Positions 26,621 through 37,062 of a stretch of 64,000 nucleotides of DNA are shown one piece after another (position 1 is the stretch's first letter; each line of letters starts with the position of its first letter). Source of the DNA: UTCFX2 sp963788305 (lineage in GTDB: Bacteria; Chloroflexota; Anaerolineae; Anaerolineales; UBA4823); contig CAWBGK010000016.1 of NCBI GenBank assembly GCA_963788305.1, positions 124,001-188,000 of the forward strand. The letters run 5' to 3'. A model generated the notes under the pieces. The model was given only the letters and a program-made list of their open reading frames with translations. It was not told the origin of the DNA and did no database searches. The position numbers were made by a program, and so were the translations under genes.

Positions 26621-29600
26621 TCACAACTCAGGTAGATACACGGGTAATGCGAAGGAAAAAATACAACCTTGACCTGGAATTCCAGAACTTTCCACCCAAA
26701 TTCGACCTCCGTGCATCTCAATCATGCTCTTTACAATCGAAAGCCCCAATCCGGTGCCGGCAACACCAAGCGTAAGAGAGTTTTCTCCACGATAGAAGCG
26801 CTCAAAAACAAGTGTCTTGTCAATCGGATTGATCCCTATCCCTGAATCCTCAACATTGACCTGCAGCTCCATGCCAGATCGTTTGATTGATAACCGTATA
26901 TGTCCATCCTCTAAATTATACAGATAGGCATTCTCCAGGAGATTATCAAAGACTCGACGGATTTTATCTGGATCGGCCTGAACCAGCGGAAGATGAGGCT
27001 CGAATGCATTATCGACATGGACAATTCGTTCACCATCCTTTATCCGAAGTTGAAAATCCTCAAGCGCATTCTCAGCGATCTGTTCCAAATTCAACGGTAC
27101 AAGTGAGAGCCTTACTCTCCCTGACTCTATCTGCGAAATATCAAGCAGATCGTTTACAAGTACGGACAATCTTTCTGTATTCTTTTTTACAACATTCAGA
27201 AAATGGATTTGTTGTTCTGAAAGGTCTCCTGCCGCGCCCATGAGTAAAATTTCGACATAACCCTTGATCGAAGTCATTGGAGTCCGCAGCTCGTGACTCA
27301 CGGTTGCCACAAACTCTGACTTCAGTCGATCTACTTCAACTTGATGGGTTACATCTTGAAATATGGACACAGTTCCAAGGAAATCATTCCGCAGGCTTAC
27401 AGGAGCCAGATGTACGGAGATAACTCGTCCATCTTCCAGGATGATCTGCTCGATCTGAGAATGACCAGGTAAACGACCTTCATCTACCGATGACCAACCG
27501 TTGATTTTTTCAAGCCATTTGCTGGTTGCCAGTCCGAACAGCCCGGCAAAATGCTCCATCGATTTTCCAATTGCCTGTAAACGGTCAATGCCAAGAATTT
27601 TTTCGGCTGATTCGTTAAATAATGTTATCTGGCGGTTTGAATCAGTGACTAATACTCCATCCGCTACAGCTTCGAGGATAGCTTTTGAGCGAGAAGTCTC
27701 AATCTGCTGATTGCGTAACATCGATCCGAGGTCTTCGGCCTGATCACGAATTAAACGGAACAATTCGGCATTATTCACTGAGATTGAAACCTGGTTAGCT
27801 GCAGCCTGGACAAGGTCCAGCTGGTCCAATGAAAAGTAATCCGGTTTTGAATTAAAAAGCACAAGGCAGCCCAGGGCTTCAGCCCCGCTCATCAACGGTA
27901 CCGCGATCACACTCTCGAATCGATTTTTATCTTCTGTCAAAAAATGCTGCTGCCAGCGATTATCCTGACTCGCATGCTTCAGCAAGAGTGGTTGACGGTG
28001 ACGGAGTATCCAGGCTCCAAGATCTTGCTCCAGCAGCTGCCCATGATCCTGCTCTTTTTGCTCTAGTTCATAGTTCCGTCTAATCAATGCGAGCCGTTGC
28101 AGCTTCGTCTGGTCTGGGCGTTGAATGAGGATCGAGATTTGATCAGCATCGACATATTCGCTTAACACCAGGAGTGTTTGATCCAATACTTGGTTCAAGT
28201 CCAGGCTTGCAGACAGCTCAGTCATAATCCGAAGCAAGGTCTCTGAACGCATGTGCTCGCGTTCCAAATCGGCGGTACGCTGCTGAACGCGCAACTCCAG
28301 CCCTTCTGTCAGGCTCCGAGTTTCTTCGAACAGTCGAGCTTTTTTGAGTGCAGTGGCCACCTGGTTGCAGATGGTCCTGGCAAGCTCAACTTCTTCATAA
28401 CTGAAATGGTGGAAATCGATGGTGTGGGCAAAGATCAATCCGTGGATTTCGCGGAAGGCGTCTCCTTCCGTAGACTCGATTGACCCGCTTAAGATTGGAA
28501 CGATTAATAGAGAGCAGGTGTTATGACACGAAAATAGCTCCTTAAAAACCTCCAGATCTGATTCGTCGGAAACGTCAGTCGTCGTGAATATACCACCGCT
28601 CCTTGTGATATGTTCCACGATCGGGGTTTCAGGCAAGAAGGTCATGACCGGGATCTGCGATATGCCTGGAGCTGTGGCAGGTAATTCGACCTGGAGGACA
28701 AAAGAGCCCCGCTGTTCTTTCAATGAGAAATCTATCCGGTCTTTAGCGAGAGTTATTTCAGACGCCAAAAAGTTCGTCATTTCCAATTTTTCGCCTGGTT
28801 CGAAAAATTGGAAAACCGAAACGGAGGAGCAAGAAAGTAATTCCAGAAATTCCTGGGCAGCGGTTGTCAGGATTTCCTCTGCATTCAGGGACTTACTCAA
28901 TTCTCCGGAAAGTCTATAAAGGTTATTTAAAGTCTGCGAATATTGATCGAGCTCTAAGGCTCGGGAGATACTGTCTTGATATAAATCTGCATTCTTCAAG
29001 CTTGAAGCAGCCTGAGCAGCGAAAGTCGCCGCGACCTGGATATCATCGAGGCTGAAATAGTCTGATTCGGCTTTTTCGAGGGCGATCACACCGCTCACCT
29101 GATCGGACAAGACCAGAGGAATGCCCAGCCACGAAAGGCATTTATTCTCAATCCCGATTCTTTTTAATCCCCCATCATTTTCAAAACCAGATTCTTCTTC
29201 AAGGGTTATAGGGTGAAAACGAGGATCATCCAAAACATTGGGGACCCGGAGGGGTTTCCTGGTCCGAATCATCTCATCCATCAGCCGGCTGTCCTGGATA
29301 TCGACAGTCAGACCGATCTGCTGATCTTTTGGATCAAATCCACGCGCTGCAACGATCACCAACCGGTCGACATTGCGATCCTGATTTCGCAGCCAGAGAG
29401 TGCCCGTATCATAATTCAGTATGTATTTAATTTGATCAAGCAGACTTGCGATTAACGGCTCTTTTTCCAGGATTGAGGTGATTCGGGTCGAAGCCCTTGT
29501 CAATGCCTGGAGCTGCCTGGACCTCTGCTCAGATTCTTCAAACAGCCTGGCGTTTTCGATCGATAATGCCGTTTGATGAGCCAATGATGTCAGAACAGCC

Positions 29601-32600
29601 AGATCTTCCTCGTGGAATGAACCTGGGTTTTCACTGTTATCCAGGACCAGTACACCTATTGGCATCTGTCCGGTCTCATTAGATCGGTCTTTTTGGGCAG
29701 ATGCAGCTTCACCTCCAATTTCGGTATAATGCATGCCAGTCATGATCGGGACAGCTATGCTGGAAACAGGCAGCTTTCCACCAGTGGCCTTGCGGAAATG
29801 GATCATATTCTCTGATCTGAAGTTGTAATGCACAAGGAAATCGATCTCATCCAGCTTGATCGTTTGTTTCTTGTCGAAGGCGATTCCTGCCAGGCTTTCC
29901 CCCGGACGGTAAAGGACCTTCTTCAACTCCTCCATATCAGAATATCCTGCTGCCGAATGGGGAATAAGACAACCCATGCGCGAATCCCACAAAGCCACCA
30001 TAGCCATCTGGGCGCCGGGAACTAATTTCATTGTACTTTCAAGGAGCGACTGAATGATGCTCGCAAGGTCAAGATTACCTAGCTTTTGGCTGAAATCAAG
30101 CAGAAGATTGACCTCGCGTAAACGGCGAGCTGTAAGCTCATAATACCCAATATTGCGCAGTGACGCCGCCGTCTGGATGGCAAGCAAGTCCATCACATCC
30201 TTATCATCTTTGGTGAATGATGACCTGGCTTTTTGACTTGTAGCCAGTAAACCGATCTGTCCACAAGACGCATTGCCTTCTAAAAAGCGGGCATCCTCAT
30301 ATAGGTCATCTGGCAAAGTGAAACATATGAAACTTCGAGCTTGAAGCGAATGAAGCAGCGGTGTTTCACGCCATTCTTCGCTTTCATCCACATCCGAAAT
30401 GAACAAGCTCTCACTATGGTTCATGCAGGCGCGGAATGGGTTTTTTTGGCCCAATAACAATTGAGGATACGTTTCTGGTGGAATCTGGCCAAAGACCTCG
30501 ATCAGATTCAGGCTATTTTGAGACTTGGAAGCGATCAATACAGCATCAAAATCCATTCTTTTTACGATTTCGTCTCCAAGCGTTGAAAATAACTTCTCCC
30601 TGCTGGTTTGAAGCGAGATCAGGTTTACAAGGTCAAGACATCCACGGAATCTTGCTGCCCGAGACTCGAGATCTTGAGTCTTTAAATTCCAGACATGGGA
30701 TCTCTCTGTTAAATCAGAGATGTCATGCCACGTTTCGTTGGCTAATTGTCTCGTGGATTCAATCTCATCCCCAATTTGTTTAATCTGAGAATTCATTTCA
30801 AGGTTTTTTTGGTGACCCTCGATCAAGCCGCTAGTTTGCCTGCTGATTATCTCCAGTGTTTCGATGGTCGACCGATCTGGGCGCCTCCGATCGCGCGGCG
30901 AACCGAGGCTGATCAATCCCAACGGTTCACCTGACGAGCTGAAAATAGGGACAACCAGCAGATCATTCAGCTTCCAGGTCTTTCCTTCGCCAGTATCATT
31001 CTCATCAGCAAGAGGAAAAGGTTGATTAATATCTTGTTGAATTAAAATTGCTTCTTCTGATGGGAAAAAATAAGCAGCTCCAATTTTCAAATCCGGTTTC
31101 AAAAAGGCTTCGAAGTCCGCCCAGATTTTAAGATAGGCGCACAGATTTTCTATCGCCTGATCCGGAATGCCCGCGAAGGCAACACGAACCAAACAGGAAG
31201 CAGCATGGTCAAGCAAGCTGATCGCCACGGCATTAAAGGGTGTTGCAGTTAGGATTACGCCTGCAATCATCTCAAGCATATTTTCAATGGGGCGTTCAGT
31301 TCCCAGCGCTCGGGATACATCAAGCAGACCGGTAAGAACTTCAACCTGTGTTTTCAGGCTTTCGGCGCGCCGGATCTGGTCGGCATAGCGCATTGCATTT
31401 CCGAGTGCAAAAGAGGCTTGAACTGCAAGAGCTTCGCCGATTTCGCGTTCAGCAGAACCAAAGCGATCAGCCTCCCACGCGTGCAGCTGGACCAAACCGG
31501 CAATTTGACCTTGATACGAGATCGGGATCATAAGCACCGAACGGATACCTGCATGTACCGGTCGGGGACCGTGATCCATTTGAATCTCATTAAAATCTCG
31601 AATAATCTGGGATTCGCCGGTCAGGATCACTTGCGCCTCAAGCTCACCTAAAGTTTCACCTGGACGATCACCCACATAATGGATAATTTCGGCTTGCTGT
31701 AGGACCGGCTCGATTCGCTCTGATAAGAAACCGAATGCATCGGTATCGATCTGGAAAAGGAAAATGCTGCCGCAATCCGCCCCTGTCATTTTTATCAATT
31801 CGTCAAATACCTGCTGCAACAACCGCTGTAAATCCAACGTCCGGTTCAACTCACGGCTGATCCGGGTAATCGAGGTCAGCTGCTCGATTCTTAAACGCAA
31901 TGTCTGGTCCGTTTGTAATGAGAGGGCAGATTGATCGATTGCTGCCGCCAGCAATCCGGCTGCTGTAACCACGGTTTGCAAATCAAGACGAAGAAAGAAA
32001 TCCGGTTTGAAGCTCCCAACGAGAAGTTCTCCTATCCCGCGCTCTCGACAGATCAGGGGAGCACATACAATGGACTGCAGCCGGAATTCCTTAATCCACG
32101 GCCAATAATTCAACCGGGAATCGAACTTTCCAAGCAGGTTCTCCACTACGAATGCCTTCTGTGTATATACTGCTGACTGCTGATATTCAGCCGAGTTTAT
32201 CGAGATTTGTGCTATCGATGCACCGGCACAGGCTTTGAATCCAAAGGCAGACTCTTCATGGAGGGACAACTCACCGTGATTTTCATCTATAAGTGAGATG
32301 ACCGCAGCATCAGCACCTAATAACCGTGCCAGGTCTTGCAATGAGTACTTCAAGATTTCATCTAAGGTGGCAGCTGAGCTGGTCAGGCTTGCAATCCTCC
32401 TCAAACTCTCTGCCCTTTGCGCCCGCTGACGCGAGCCCTGGACCAATCCTGCGTTCTCGATGATCGGAGAAGCCTGACTTGCTATGATCTCTAATAATCG
32501 CATATCAGCCGAACCAAGACCAGTACCATCTCGTTTCTTTGCCACAACAAGGAAACCAAGCGATCGTCCTCCTGAGGACAGCGGGATTAAGACAACCTGA

Positions 32601-33973
32601 CGAATTCCTGAAGCCTGTGCCAGGTGCTGAAACTCCAACAATTGCAGGCGAGCGTCCTCCGTTGCATCCTCACTTAAGATGGGTTGGATCCGGTTGATAA
32701 CTTCTTCTTTCAGGCTGCCTGGCTCGATCGTGGTTTGGTACCATTCCACCACGCTGTCAAGAATCCCGAAAAACGGCGTTTGCCCACGCAGCAGTCGGCG
32801 CTCTTCGTCATAGATCAGAAATCCTAAAAACTCAACTGGAAATATCGTTGCGATGCTCTCAACCAGGCGGTGATAAAGGTCTCGAGGATCGCTGATTAAA
32901 TGGACAACCTGGGCAAGCTGCACCAGACCAGAAAGCTCGCATGTAAGCCGGTGTTCTTTCTCGAAAGCCAGTGCATTTTTTAATGATATCGCAGCCTGCC
33001 CAGCCAATAAATTCATCAACTCCAGATCATTATCTGAATAAAATCCTGGGCTAAGCGAAGCGACCTCGAACGATCCGATGATCTCTCCGCAGGTTGTCAG
33101 TGGGACACCTATATATGAGCGGTATGGAAAGGTAATGCCATCTGCTTTCTGATGGAGGTCTTCAAACCTATCGATATCACGAATCAATAAAGGTTTGCGG
33201 TTTTTGATTAGATAATCAGATAATCGTGACTCGGAAGGGTCATTTCCTTCCGCTCGTTCCAGGCGAAGCTCGTCTCCGGGCAGCCCTACAAATCGAAATC
33301 GGGTCAATTCTTTCGGTTCACCGATCAAGACCGTCGCTTCAAGGAAATCTGAAGGGATAATTCGCTCAGCACTTTCTAAAATTGTTCGAATTGTGGAATT
33401 TACATTGGTACTATTCGCTATTGCCTGGCTGATTTCAGTAAAGATTTGAAAGGCTTGAGCTGACTGCAAAGCAGCTGGTTCAGCTTCATTTGCTGAACTG
33501 TTTATGAGCCCTGCACTGCGGTTAAAAACCAGTTGGGTAGGGCGCAAGACAACAGCGATCCCTTCCATTGGTCTCGGGTCCCCGTCGGAAAAGCAGGGAA
33601 CAAAATAAGAAGCCCCCTCAATTGTTCGGCCGTTTAATAAAAAGTAAGCTTTACATTCATACGAGCAAAGCGCCAAAAAATCCTCACCTGGTCGGGCGCG
33701 CCGTGCCAGATTTTCCAGATCGGGCAGTTCATCCCAGTCATCGAAAAGGCGCTGTGCCGCATGATTGATGTATCTGATCCGTCCTCCAGCTTGGACAAAA
33801 AGCAAGCCATCATCATGCGAGGTCGAGGGATCAAAGCCTGATTGAATTCTTTTAGCAGCGAGAAGAACTGGCTTTCTCTGAGAGTTCCTTATGGCCGCCT
33901 GGGTGGCAGCCATAAAGCCAAGCCCCAAGAAAACAAATATCACTCCCAGTAAGGCTGGACTCAGCTCAGACAT
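26621..33973 (-). CDS. Giant multi-GAF sensor histidine kinase (2450 residues)
   Basis: One uninterrupted frame encodes, in order: a membrane segment (LLGVIFVFLGLGFMA, ~6-28), a PAS-like part (~45-160), about ten GAF domains of 170-200 residues each (~175-2060), a coiled linker between GAF 9 and 10 (ELRVQQRTADLEREH), a PAS domain (AILEAVADGVLVTDSNRQ, ~2075-2185), HisKA with VSHELRTPMTSIKGY, and HATPase_c with NLLENAY, DSGIGI, VFERFYRG and GTGLGLSIVKS. All kinase boxes are intact, so autophosphorylation is expected. There is no receiver domain in the chain, but response regulators sit on both sides (7 bases upstream, 12 downstream). Signals are unknown; most GAF domains here lack an obvious phytochrome-type Cys context. 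The size is exceptional. Confidence 0.93.
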   Translation of the reverse strand: MSELSPALLGVIFVFLGLGFMAATQAAIRNSQRKPVLLAAKRIQSGFDPSTSHDDGLLFVQAGGRIRYINHAAQRLFDDWDELPDLENLARRARPGEDFLALCSYECKAYFLLNGRTIEGASYFVPCFSDGDPRPMEGIAVVLRPTQLVFNRSAGLINSSANEAEPAALQSAQAFQIFTEISQAIANSTNVNSTIRTILESAERIIPSDFLEATVLIGEPKELTRFRFVGLPGDELRLERAEGNDPSESRLSDYLIKNRKPLLIRDIDRFEDLHQKADGITFPYRSYIGVPLTTCGEIIGSFEVASLSPGFYSDNDLELMNLLAGQAAISLKNALAFEKEHRLTCELSGLVQLAQVVHLISDPRDLYHRLVESIATIFPVEFLGFLIYDEERRLLRGQTPFFGILDSVVEWYQTTIEPGSLKEEVINRIQPILSEDATEDARLQLLEFQHLAQASGIRQVVLIPLSSGGRSLGFLVVAKKRDGTGLGSADMRLLEIIASQASPIIENAGLVQGSRQRAQRAESLRRIASLTSSAATLDEILKYSLQDLARLLGADAAVISLIDENHGELSLHEESAFGFKACAGASIAQISINSAEYQQSAVYTQKAFVVENLLGKFDSRLNYWPWIKEFRLQSIVCAPLICRERGIGELLVGSFKPDFFLRLDLQTVVTAAGLLAAAIDQSALSLQTDQTLRLRIEQLTSITRISRELNRTLDLQRLLQQVFDELIKMTGADCGSIFLFQIDTDAFGFLSERIEPVLQQAEIIHYVGDRPGETLGELEAQVILTGESQIIRDFNEIQMDHGPRPVHAGIRSVLMIPISYQGQIAGLVQLHAWEADRFGSAEREIGEALAVQASFALGNAMRYADQIRRAESLKTQVEVLTGLLDVSRALGTERPIENMLEMIAGVILTATPFNAVAISLLDHAASCLVRVAFAGIPDQAIENLCAYLKIWADFEAFLKPDLKIGAAYFFPSEEAILIQQDINQPFPLADENDTGEGKTWKLNDLLVVPIFSSSGEPLGLISLGSPRDRRRPDRSTIETLEIISRQTSGLIEGHQKNLEMNSQIKQIGDEIESTRQLANETWHDISDLTERSHVWNLKTQDLESRAARFRGCLDLVNLISLQTSREKLFSTLGDEIVKRMDFDAVLIASKSQNSLNLIEVFGQIPPETYPQLLLGQKNPFRACMNHSESLFISDVDESEEWRETPLLHSLQARSFICFTLPDDLYEDARFLEGNASCGQIGLLATSQKARSSFTKDDKDVMDLLAIQTAASLRNIGYYELTARRLREVNLLLDFSQKLGNLDLASIIQSLLESTMKLVPGAQMAMVALWDSRMGCLIPHSAAGYSDMEELKKVLYRPGESLAGIAFDKKQTIKLDEIDFLVHYNFRSENMIHFRKATGGKLPVSSIAVPIMTGMHYTEIGGEAASAQKDRSNETGQMPIGVLVLDNSENPGSFHEEDLAVLTSLAHQTALSIENARLFEESEQRSRQLQALTRASTRITSILEKEPLIASLLDQIKYILNYDTGTLWLRNQDRNVDRLVIVAARGFDPKDQQIGLTVDIQDSRLMDEMIRTRKPLRVPNVLDDPRFHPITLEEESGFENDGGLKRIGIENKCLSWLGIPLVLSDQVSGVIALEKAESDYFSLDDIQVAATFAAQAASSLKNADLYQDSISRALELDQYSQTLNNLYRLSGELSKSLNAEEILTTAAQEFLELLSCSSVSVFQFFEPGEKLEMTNFLASEITLAKDRIDFSLKEQRGSFVLQVELPATAPGISQIPVMTFLPETPIVEHITRSGGIFTTTDVSDESDLEVFKELFSCHNTCSLLIVPILSGSIESTEGDAFREIHGLIFAHTIDFHHFSYEEVELARTICNQVATALKKARLFEETRSLTEGLELRVQQRTADLEREHMRSETLLRIMTELSASLDLNQVLDQTLLVLSEYVDADQISILIQRPDQTKLQRLALIRRNYELEQKEQDHGQLLEQDLGAWILRHRQPLLLKHASQDNRWQQHFLTEDKNRFESVIAVPLMSGAEALGCLVLFNSKPDYFSLDQLDLVQAAANQVSISVNNAELFRLIRDQAEDLGSMLRNQQIETSRSKAILEAVADGVLVTDSNRQITLFNESAEKILGIDRLQAIGKSMEHFAGLFGLATSKWLEKINGWSSVDEGRLPGHSQIEQIILEDGRVISVHLAPVSLRNDFLGTVSIFQDVTHQVEVDRLKSEFVATVSHELRTPMTSIKGYVEILLMGAAGDLSEQQIHFLNVVKKNTERLSVLVNDLLDISQIESGRVRLSLVPLNLEQIAENALEDFQLRIKDGERIVHVDNAFEPHLPLVQADPDKIRRVFDNLLENAYLYNLEDGHIRLSIKRSGMELQVNVEDSGIGINPIDKTLVFERFYRGENSLTLGVAGTGLGLSIVKSMIEMHGGRIWVESSGIPGQGCIFSFALPVYLPEL

Positions 33974-33980
33974 CTTTTGA

Positions 33981-34874
33981 TTAATTCAAGCTTTGCTGCC
34001 GCCTAGATTCTGCGGCTAGTTCGGTGATTTCACGGATGTCCGAAAAATCATTCTTTGAAGGTGAGACGATCCCGACTGCCAGCTTCATCAGCGGAGCCTG
34101 AACCACCGAGCCATCGGACAACTCAGCTTCAATAAAGCCCCTTTCACGATCAAGGAATGAATAATGCGCCAGCGATTCTTCTTTAAAACGTTGTCTCAAG
34201 ATATCGGAAATCTTCCGAACAGCGGCTTCAGTCGTCACTACGACAAAATTCTCTCCACCCGAGTGTCCAATGAAATCATTCTGAGTACCTAACTCATCAA
34301 TAACATCACCCATCAGCATTGCAGTGAATCGGAGCAAATTATCTGCTGCGACAAAACCATATACATCTCGGAAGACTTCATAATGGATGATGCGCAGATC
34401 CATGAACGCCCAAGAATCCAACCGGATAATTCGGCGCAGTTGTTCTTCTATCAGCCGACCGGAAGGAAGTCCGGAACGTGGGTCGGTCAGGCTCTGTTGG
34501 TCAGCCCGTGTGATGGCACGCTGGACGCGCAGCTTGAGCTCTTCAATATCAAACGGTTTCGTGATGTAATCGTCGGCGCCGAGCTCTAATCCCTGGAGCT
34601 TATCGCTTCTCTCGTCTTTCTGAGTGAGGAATATGATCGGGACATGACTCGTGCGGGTATGCGTACGTAATACTCTGCATACATCGAAACCGTCTATATC
34701 CGGGAGCATGATGTCCAGGACGATTAGATTCGGCAGGTTCTGGCGTGTTTTTTCCAACGCCTCAGACCCTCGATGGGCCAAATCGACTTCAAAATTTTGT
34801 GCATTGAATAAGATTTGAAGCATGTTGGCGATATCAGTATCATCTTCAACAATCAGCAACCGGGGTTTTCCCAT
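33981..34874 (-). CDS. Response regulator with degenerate GGDEF domain
   Basis: The 297-residue protein has a receiver domain (LLIVEDDTD; phospho-acceptor Asp54 in VLDIMLPDIDGFDV; Lys in DDYITKPFDIEEL) and a C-terminal GGDEF-like domain (DPRSGLPSGRLIEEQL, then FIGHSGGENFVVV). The signature loop is SGGENF instead of GGDEF, which loses one metal-binding acidic residue, so diguanylate cyclase activity is doubtful. It may instead bind GTP or c-di-GMP or act as a scaffold. It immediately precedes the giant kinase gene. Confidence 0.88.
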   Translation of the reverse strand: MGKPRLLIVEDDTDIANMLQILFNAQNFEVDLAHRGSEALEKTRQNLPNLIVLDIMLPDIDGFDVCRVLRTHTRTSHVPIIFLTQKDERSDKLQGLELGADDYITKPFDIEELKLRVQRAITRADQQSLTDPRSGLPSGRLIEEQLRRIIRLDSWAFMDLRIIHYEVFRDVYGFVAADNLLRFTAMLMGDVIDELGTQNDFIGHSGGENFVVVTTEAAVRKISDILRQRFKEESLAHYSFLDRERGFIEAELSDGSVVQAPLMKLAVGIVSPSKNDFSDIREITELAAESRRQQSLN

Positions 34875-34913
34875 TCCAGCCTCCCGAGAAAATCAATAGC
34901 TTAATCTTCTCAC

Positions 34914-36218
34914 TCACCAGATTTCTTCGACAACTTCGCCTTTACGCGGGTAGAGGCGTGGATGCAGTTGAGCAAATGCCAGGGTATGGTGATCGCTTTG
35001 CTCGTAGTGGATATCTCTATCGATCACACGTCGCTCATGGGATGCAAATAACACGACGTCCGACTCGACAGTGCGCGCCGGGAATACAATCAGTCCAGAT
35101 CCCAGCCGGCAGTTATGTCCTACACAACCACCCAATACAGGACGATTGGATTCATTGAGACACCCTCCACCATCAATCGCCCTCAATGGCGCAGACAGAA
35201 GATTAAAATCGGTAAAAGTCGATCCAGCTCCGATGAAAGTATTTCGACCGATCACACACATCTGCAAACAGGTGTTTTGAGCCACCATGCTGTTGTCCAT
35301 CAAGGTAGTCATAAACAAAGATGTCCGGAATGGTAAAAAAGCCCCATCCCCAATCACTGAAAGCATGAGCTGGCAGTCTTGAGAAATGTTGACGTTATCG
35401 CCAATGATGCAGTTTTCGATAACTGCCCCGGCATTGATCGTTACATTATTCCCGATCGATGTTGGGCCGTGGATCACAGCGCTCGGATCGATAACGCAGT
35501 TACTTCCAGTTCGAACAAGCTTTGAACATTCAAGCACCTGTTTTCCTTCAAACATCCCCGCTGCCAGGATGCCCAATTTAAAGAGCACATCCGTCTCGAG
35601 CTGATCTTCGAATCGAGCTCCGCGCGCGAATAATCCAAATACAACATCCGCAATGAAAATGTGCACCCAAGAGTTGATAGCGAGCAGGCTGCGACGAGGC
35701 ACATGGAATAGCAGGTCCCCCTGCTCTTGAGCCATGTAGGTAGGCACGTGATAATATCCCACCTCACGGGATTCCAATCCTATCGCCAGCGGCTCGAAAG
35801 ATCGCATGGATCTCCAGTCTGTATGTTCGCGCTGGATACCTGCTGGAAAATACCACAAATCTGCCAGGAAAATCTCGTCATAAGGCGTGTAGGAGACGGA
35901 GAGCGGCAAAGCGTGTTCTTTAAATGCCAGATCGGCTGCTGAAAACGCGGCCCGGCTGGGTAATTTCCGCTGCTGGGCAGCCGTGATGAAATCTCTGATA
36001 TATTGAGCATCGAAGAAAAGGTTATCACGGTAAACAAGACACGCTTCTTGAGTCTCAATTAGAGATTCCCAAGGCTTCAGCTCGACTTCGCGATGAGTAT
36101 AAGGCGAAAGGACATCGCGCTGGTACAGCCAGAGTGGTTTATTCTGGATCCGCAAATCTCGGGCGGGTTCATTAAAAGGGTGGATGTGGCGTTGGTCCTG
36201 CAGGATGATTTTTAACAT
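34914..36218 (-). CDS. Left-handed beta-helix (hexapeptide repeat) protein
   Basis: The protein has 434 residues. The first half (~1-230) is not recognised. From ~235 on, hexapeptide repeats are clear (CVIDPSAVIHGPTSIGNNVTI, NAGAVIENCIIGDNVNIS, then NTFIGAGSTFTDFNLL and GCVGHNCRLGSGLIVFPART), about six to seven coils, as in UDP-sugar acyltransferases and the C-terminal half of GlmU-like proteins. No nucleotidyltransferase motif is seen in the N-terminal half. It may transfer acyl groups to a sugar nucleotide or act as a structural scaffold. It lies between a hydrolase and the response regulator in the signalling operon. Confidence 0.75.
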   Translation of the reverse strand: MLKIILQDQRHIHPFNEPARDLRIQNKPLWLYQRDVLSPYTHREVELKPWESLIETQEACLVYRDNLFFDAQYIRDFITAAQQRKLPSRAAFSAADLAFKEHALPLSVSYTPYDEIFLADLWYFPAGIQREHTDWRSMRSFEPLAIGLESREVGYYHVPTYMAQEQGDLLFHVPRRSLLAINSWVHIFIADVVFGLFARGARFEDQLETDVLFKLGILAAGMFEGKQVLECSKLVRTGSNCVIDPSAVIHGPTSIGNNVTINAGAVIENCIIGDNVNISQDCQLMLSVIGDGAFLPFRTSLFMTTLMDNSMVAQNTCLQMCVIGRNTFIGAGSTFTDFNLLSAPLRAIDGGGCLNESNRPVLGGCVGHNCRLGSGLIVFPARTVESDVVLFASHERRVIDRDIHYEQSDHHTLAFAQLHPRLYPRKGEVVEEIW

Positions 36219-36240
36219 TAATTTCTGATTTTGTTCGAGT

Positions 36241-37029
36241 TTAACAAGGTTCGCCTAAAAAGCTTGCCAGTATATTAACAAACTGGTTTGGCTCATCCAG
36301 CATGATGAAGTGTCCGGATTGGGGAAAGCGCTCGATTTGGGCATGCGCAATCCCTGACTTCAATGAAGACCATTCCTTAGGATCCACGACGATATCTCGA
36401 TCCCCATACATTCCCATGACTGGCGCCGTGACCTGATGCAGGACGGGGCGGAGATCTGTCCTGCGAAGCGAAGCAATACTGAGAAGGAATGATTCCAAAG
36501 TCGTGCTGGAAATATCCCGGTTCATCATTTCTGGCCAGCGCGGATCGCGAGAATATGAGCGCCTAAGCACCCGAAATCCCAGCTTGAGCCCCCACAAATT
36601 ATGGTGTACGATCGATGCGATCGGTCGCAGTCCAAAAAGCTTGAGCAAGAACGAGAGGGACGACCCCACAATGGGTGAGCCAATGACCACCACCTTTCGG
36701 ACGCGATTCGGGTATCGTATCGCCACCGCCAAGCTGACTGTCCCACCCATGCTGTGCCCGACCAGGGGAGCGTTCTCGATCCCGAGCTGCTCCATGAATT
36801 GATCGACGAGATTGATGAAATCCGCCACTCTATAGGTGTCGAGTTTTGGTCCTGACTCACCGAAACCCCAAAAATCAAGCGCGTAGGTTCGGAAATGTCT
36901 GCCGAGCCGGGTCATCGTCTCCTGCCATAAACCCCACGAACCCAGCCAACCATGAAGCAGGATCACCGGTTTCCCGCGACCGTAAACCTCGTAATGAATT
37001 ATTCCCTGATCAGTGACAAATGAAGACAC
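36241..37029 (-). CDS. Alpha/beta hydrolase
   Basis: The 262-residue protein has the full hydrolase set: YEVYGRGKPVILLHGWLGSW (oxyanion), LDFWGFGESG, nucleophile Ser93 in LVGHSMGGTVSLAV, acid in MYGDRDIVVDP and His in PQSGHFIMLDEP. It is closely related to the gene at 25407-26198 at the other end of the operon, but retains its nucleophile. Probably a cytoplasmic esterase or lactonase; substrate unknown. Confidence 0.88.
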   Translation of the reverse strand: MSSFVTDQGIIHYEVYGRGKPVILLHGWLGSWGLWQETMTRLGRHFRTYALDFWGFGESGPKLDTYRVADFINLVDQFMEQLGIENAPLVGHSMGGTVSLAVAIRYPNRVRKVVVIGSPIVGSSLSFLLKLFGLRPIASIVHHNLWGLKLGFRVLRRSYSRDPRWPEMMNRDISSTTLESFLLSIASLRRTDLRPVLHQVTAPVMGMYGDRDIVVDPKEWSSLKSGIAHAQIERFPQSGHFIMLDEPNQFVNILASFLGEPC

Positions 37030-37062
37030 AATCCACTCAATTCAATTCTGATTTATCGCGAG

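Noticed and set aside
26621..33973. Plus-strand ORFs antisense to the giant kinase (such as 26887-27243 and 28584-28919)
   Set aside because: No family features or start signals; all lie inside a well-supported 2450-residue gene.
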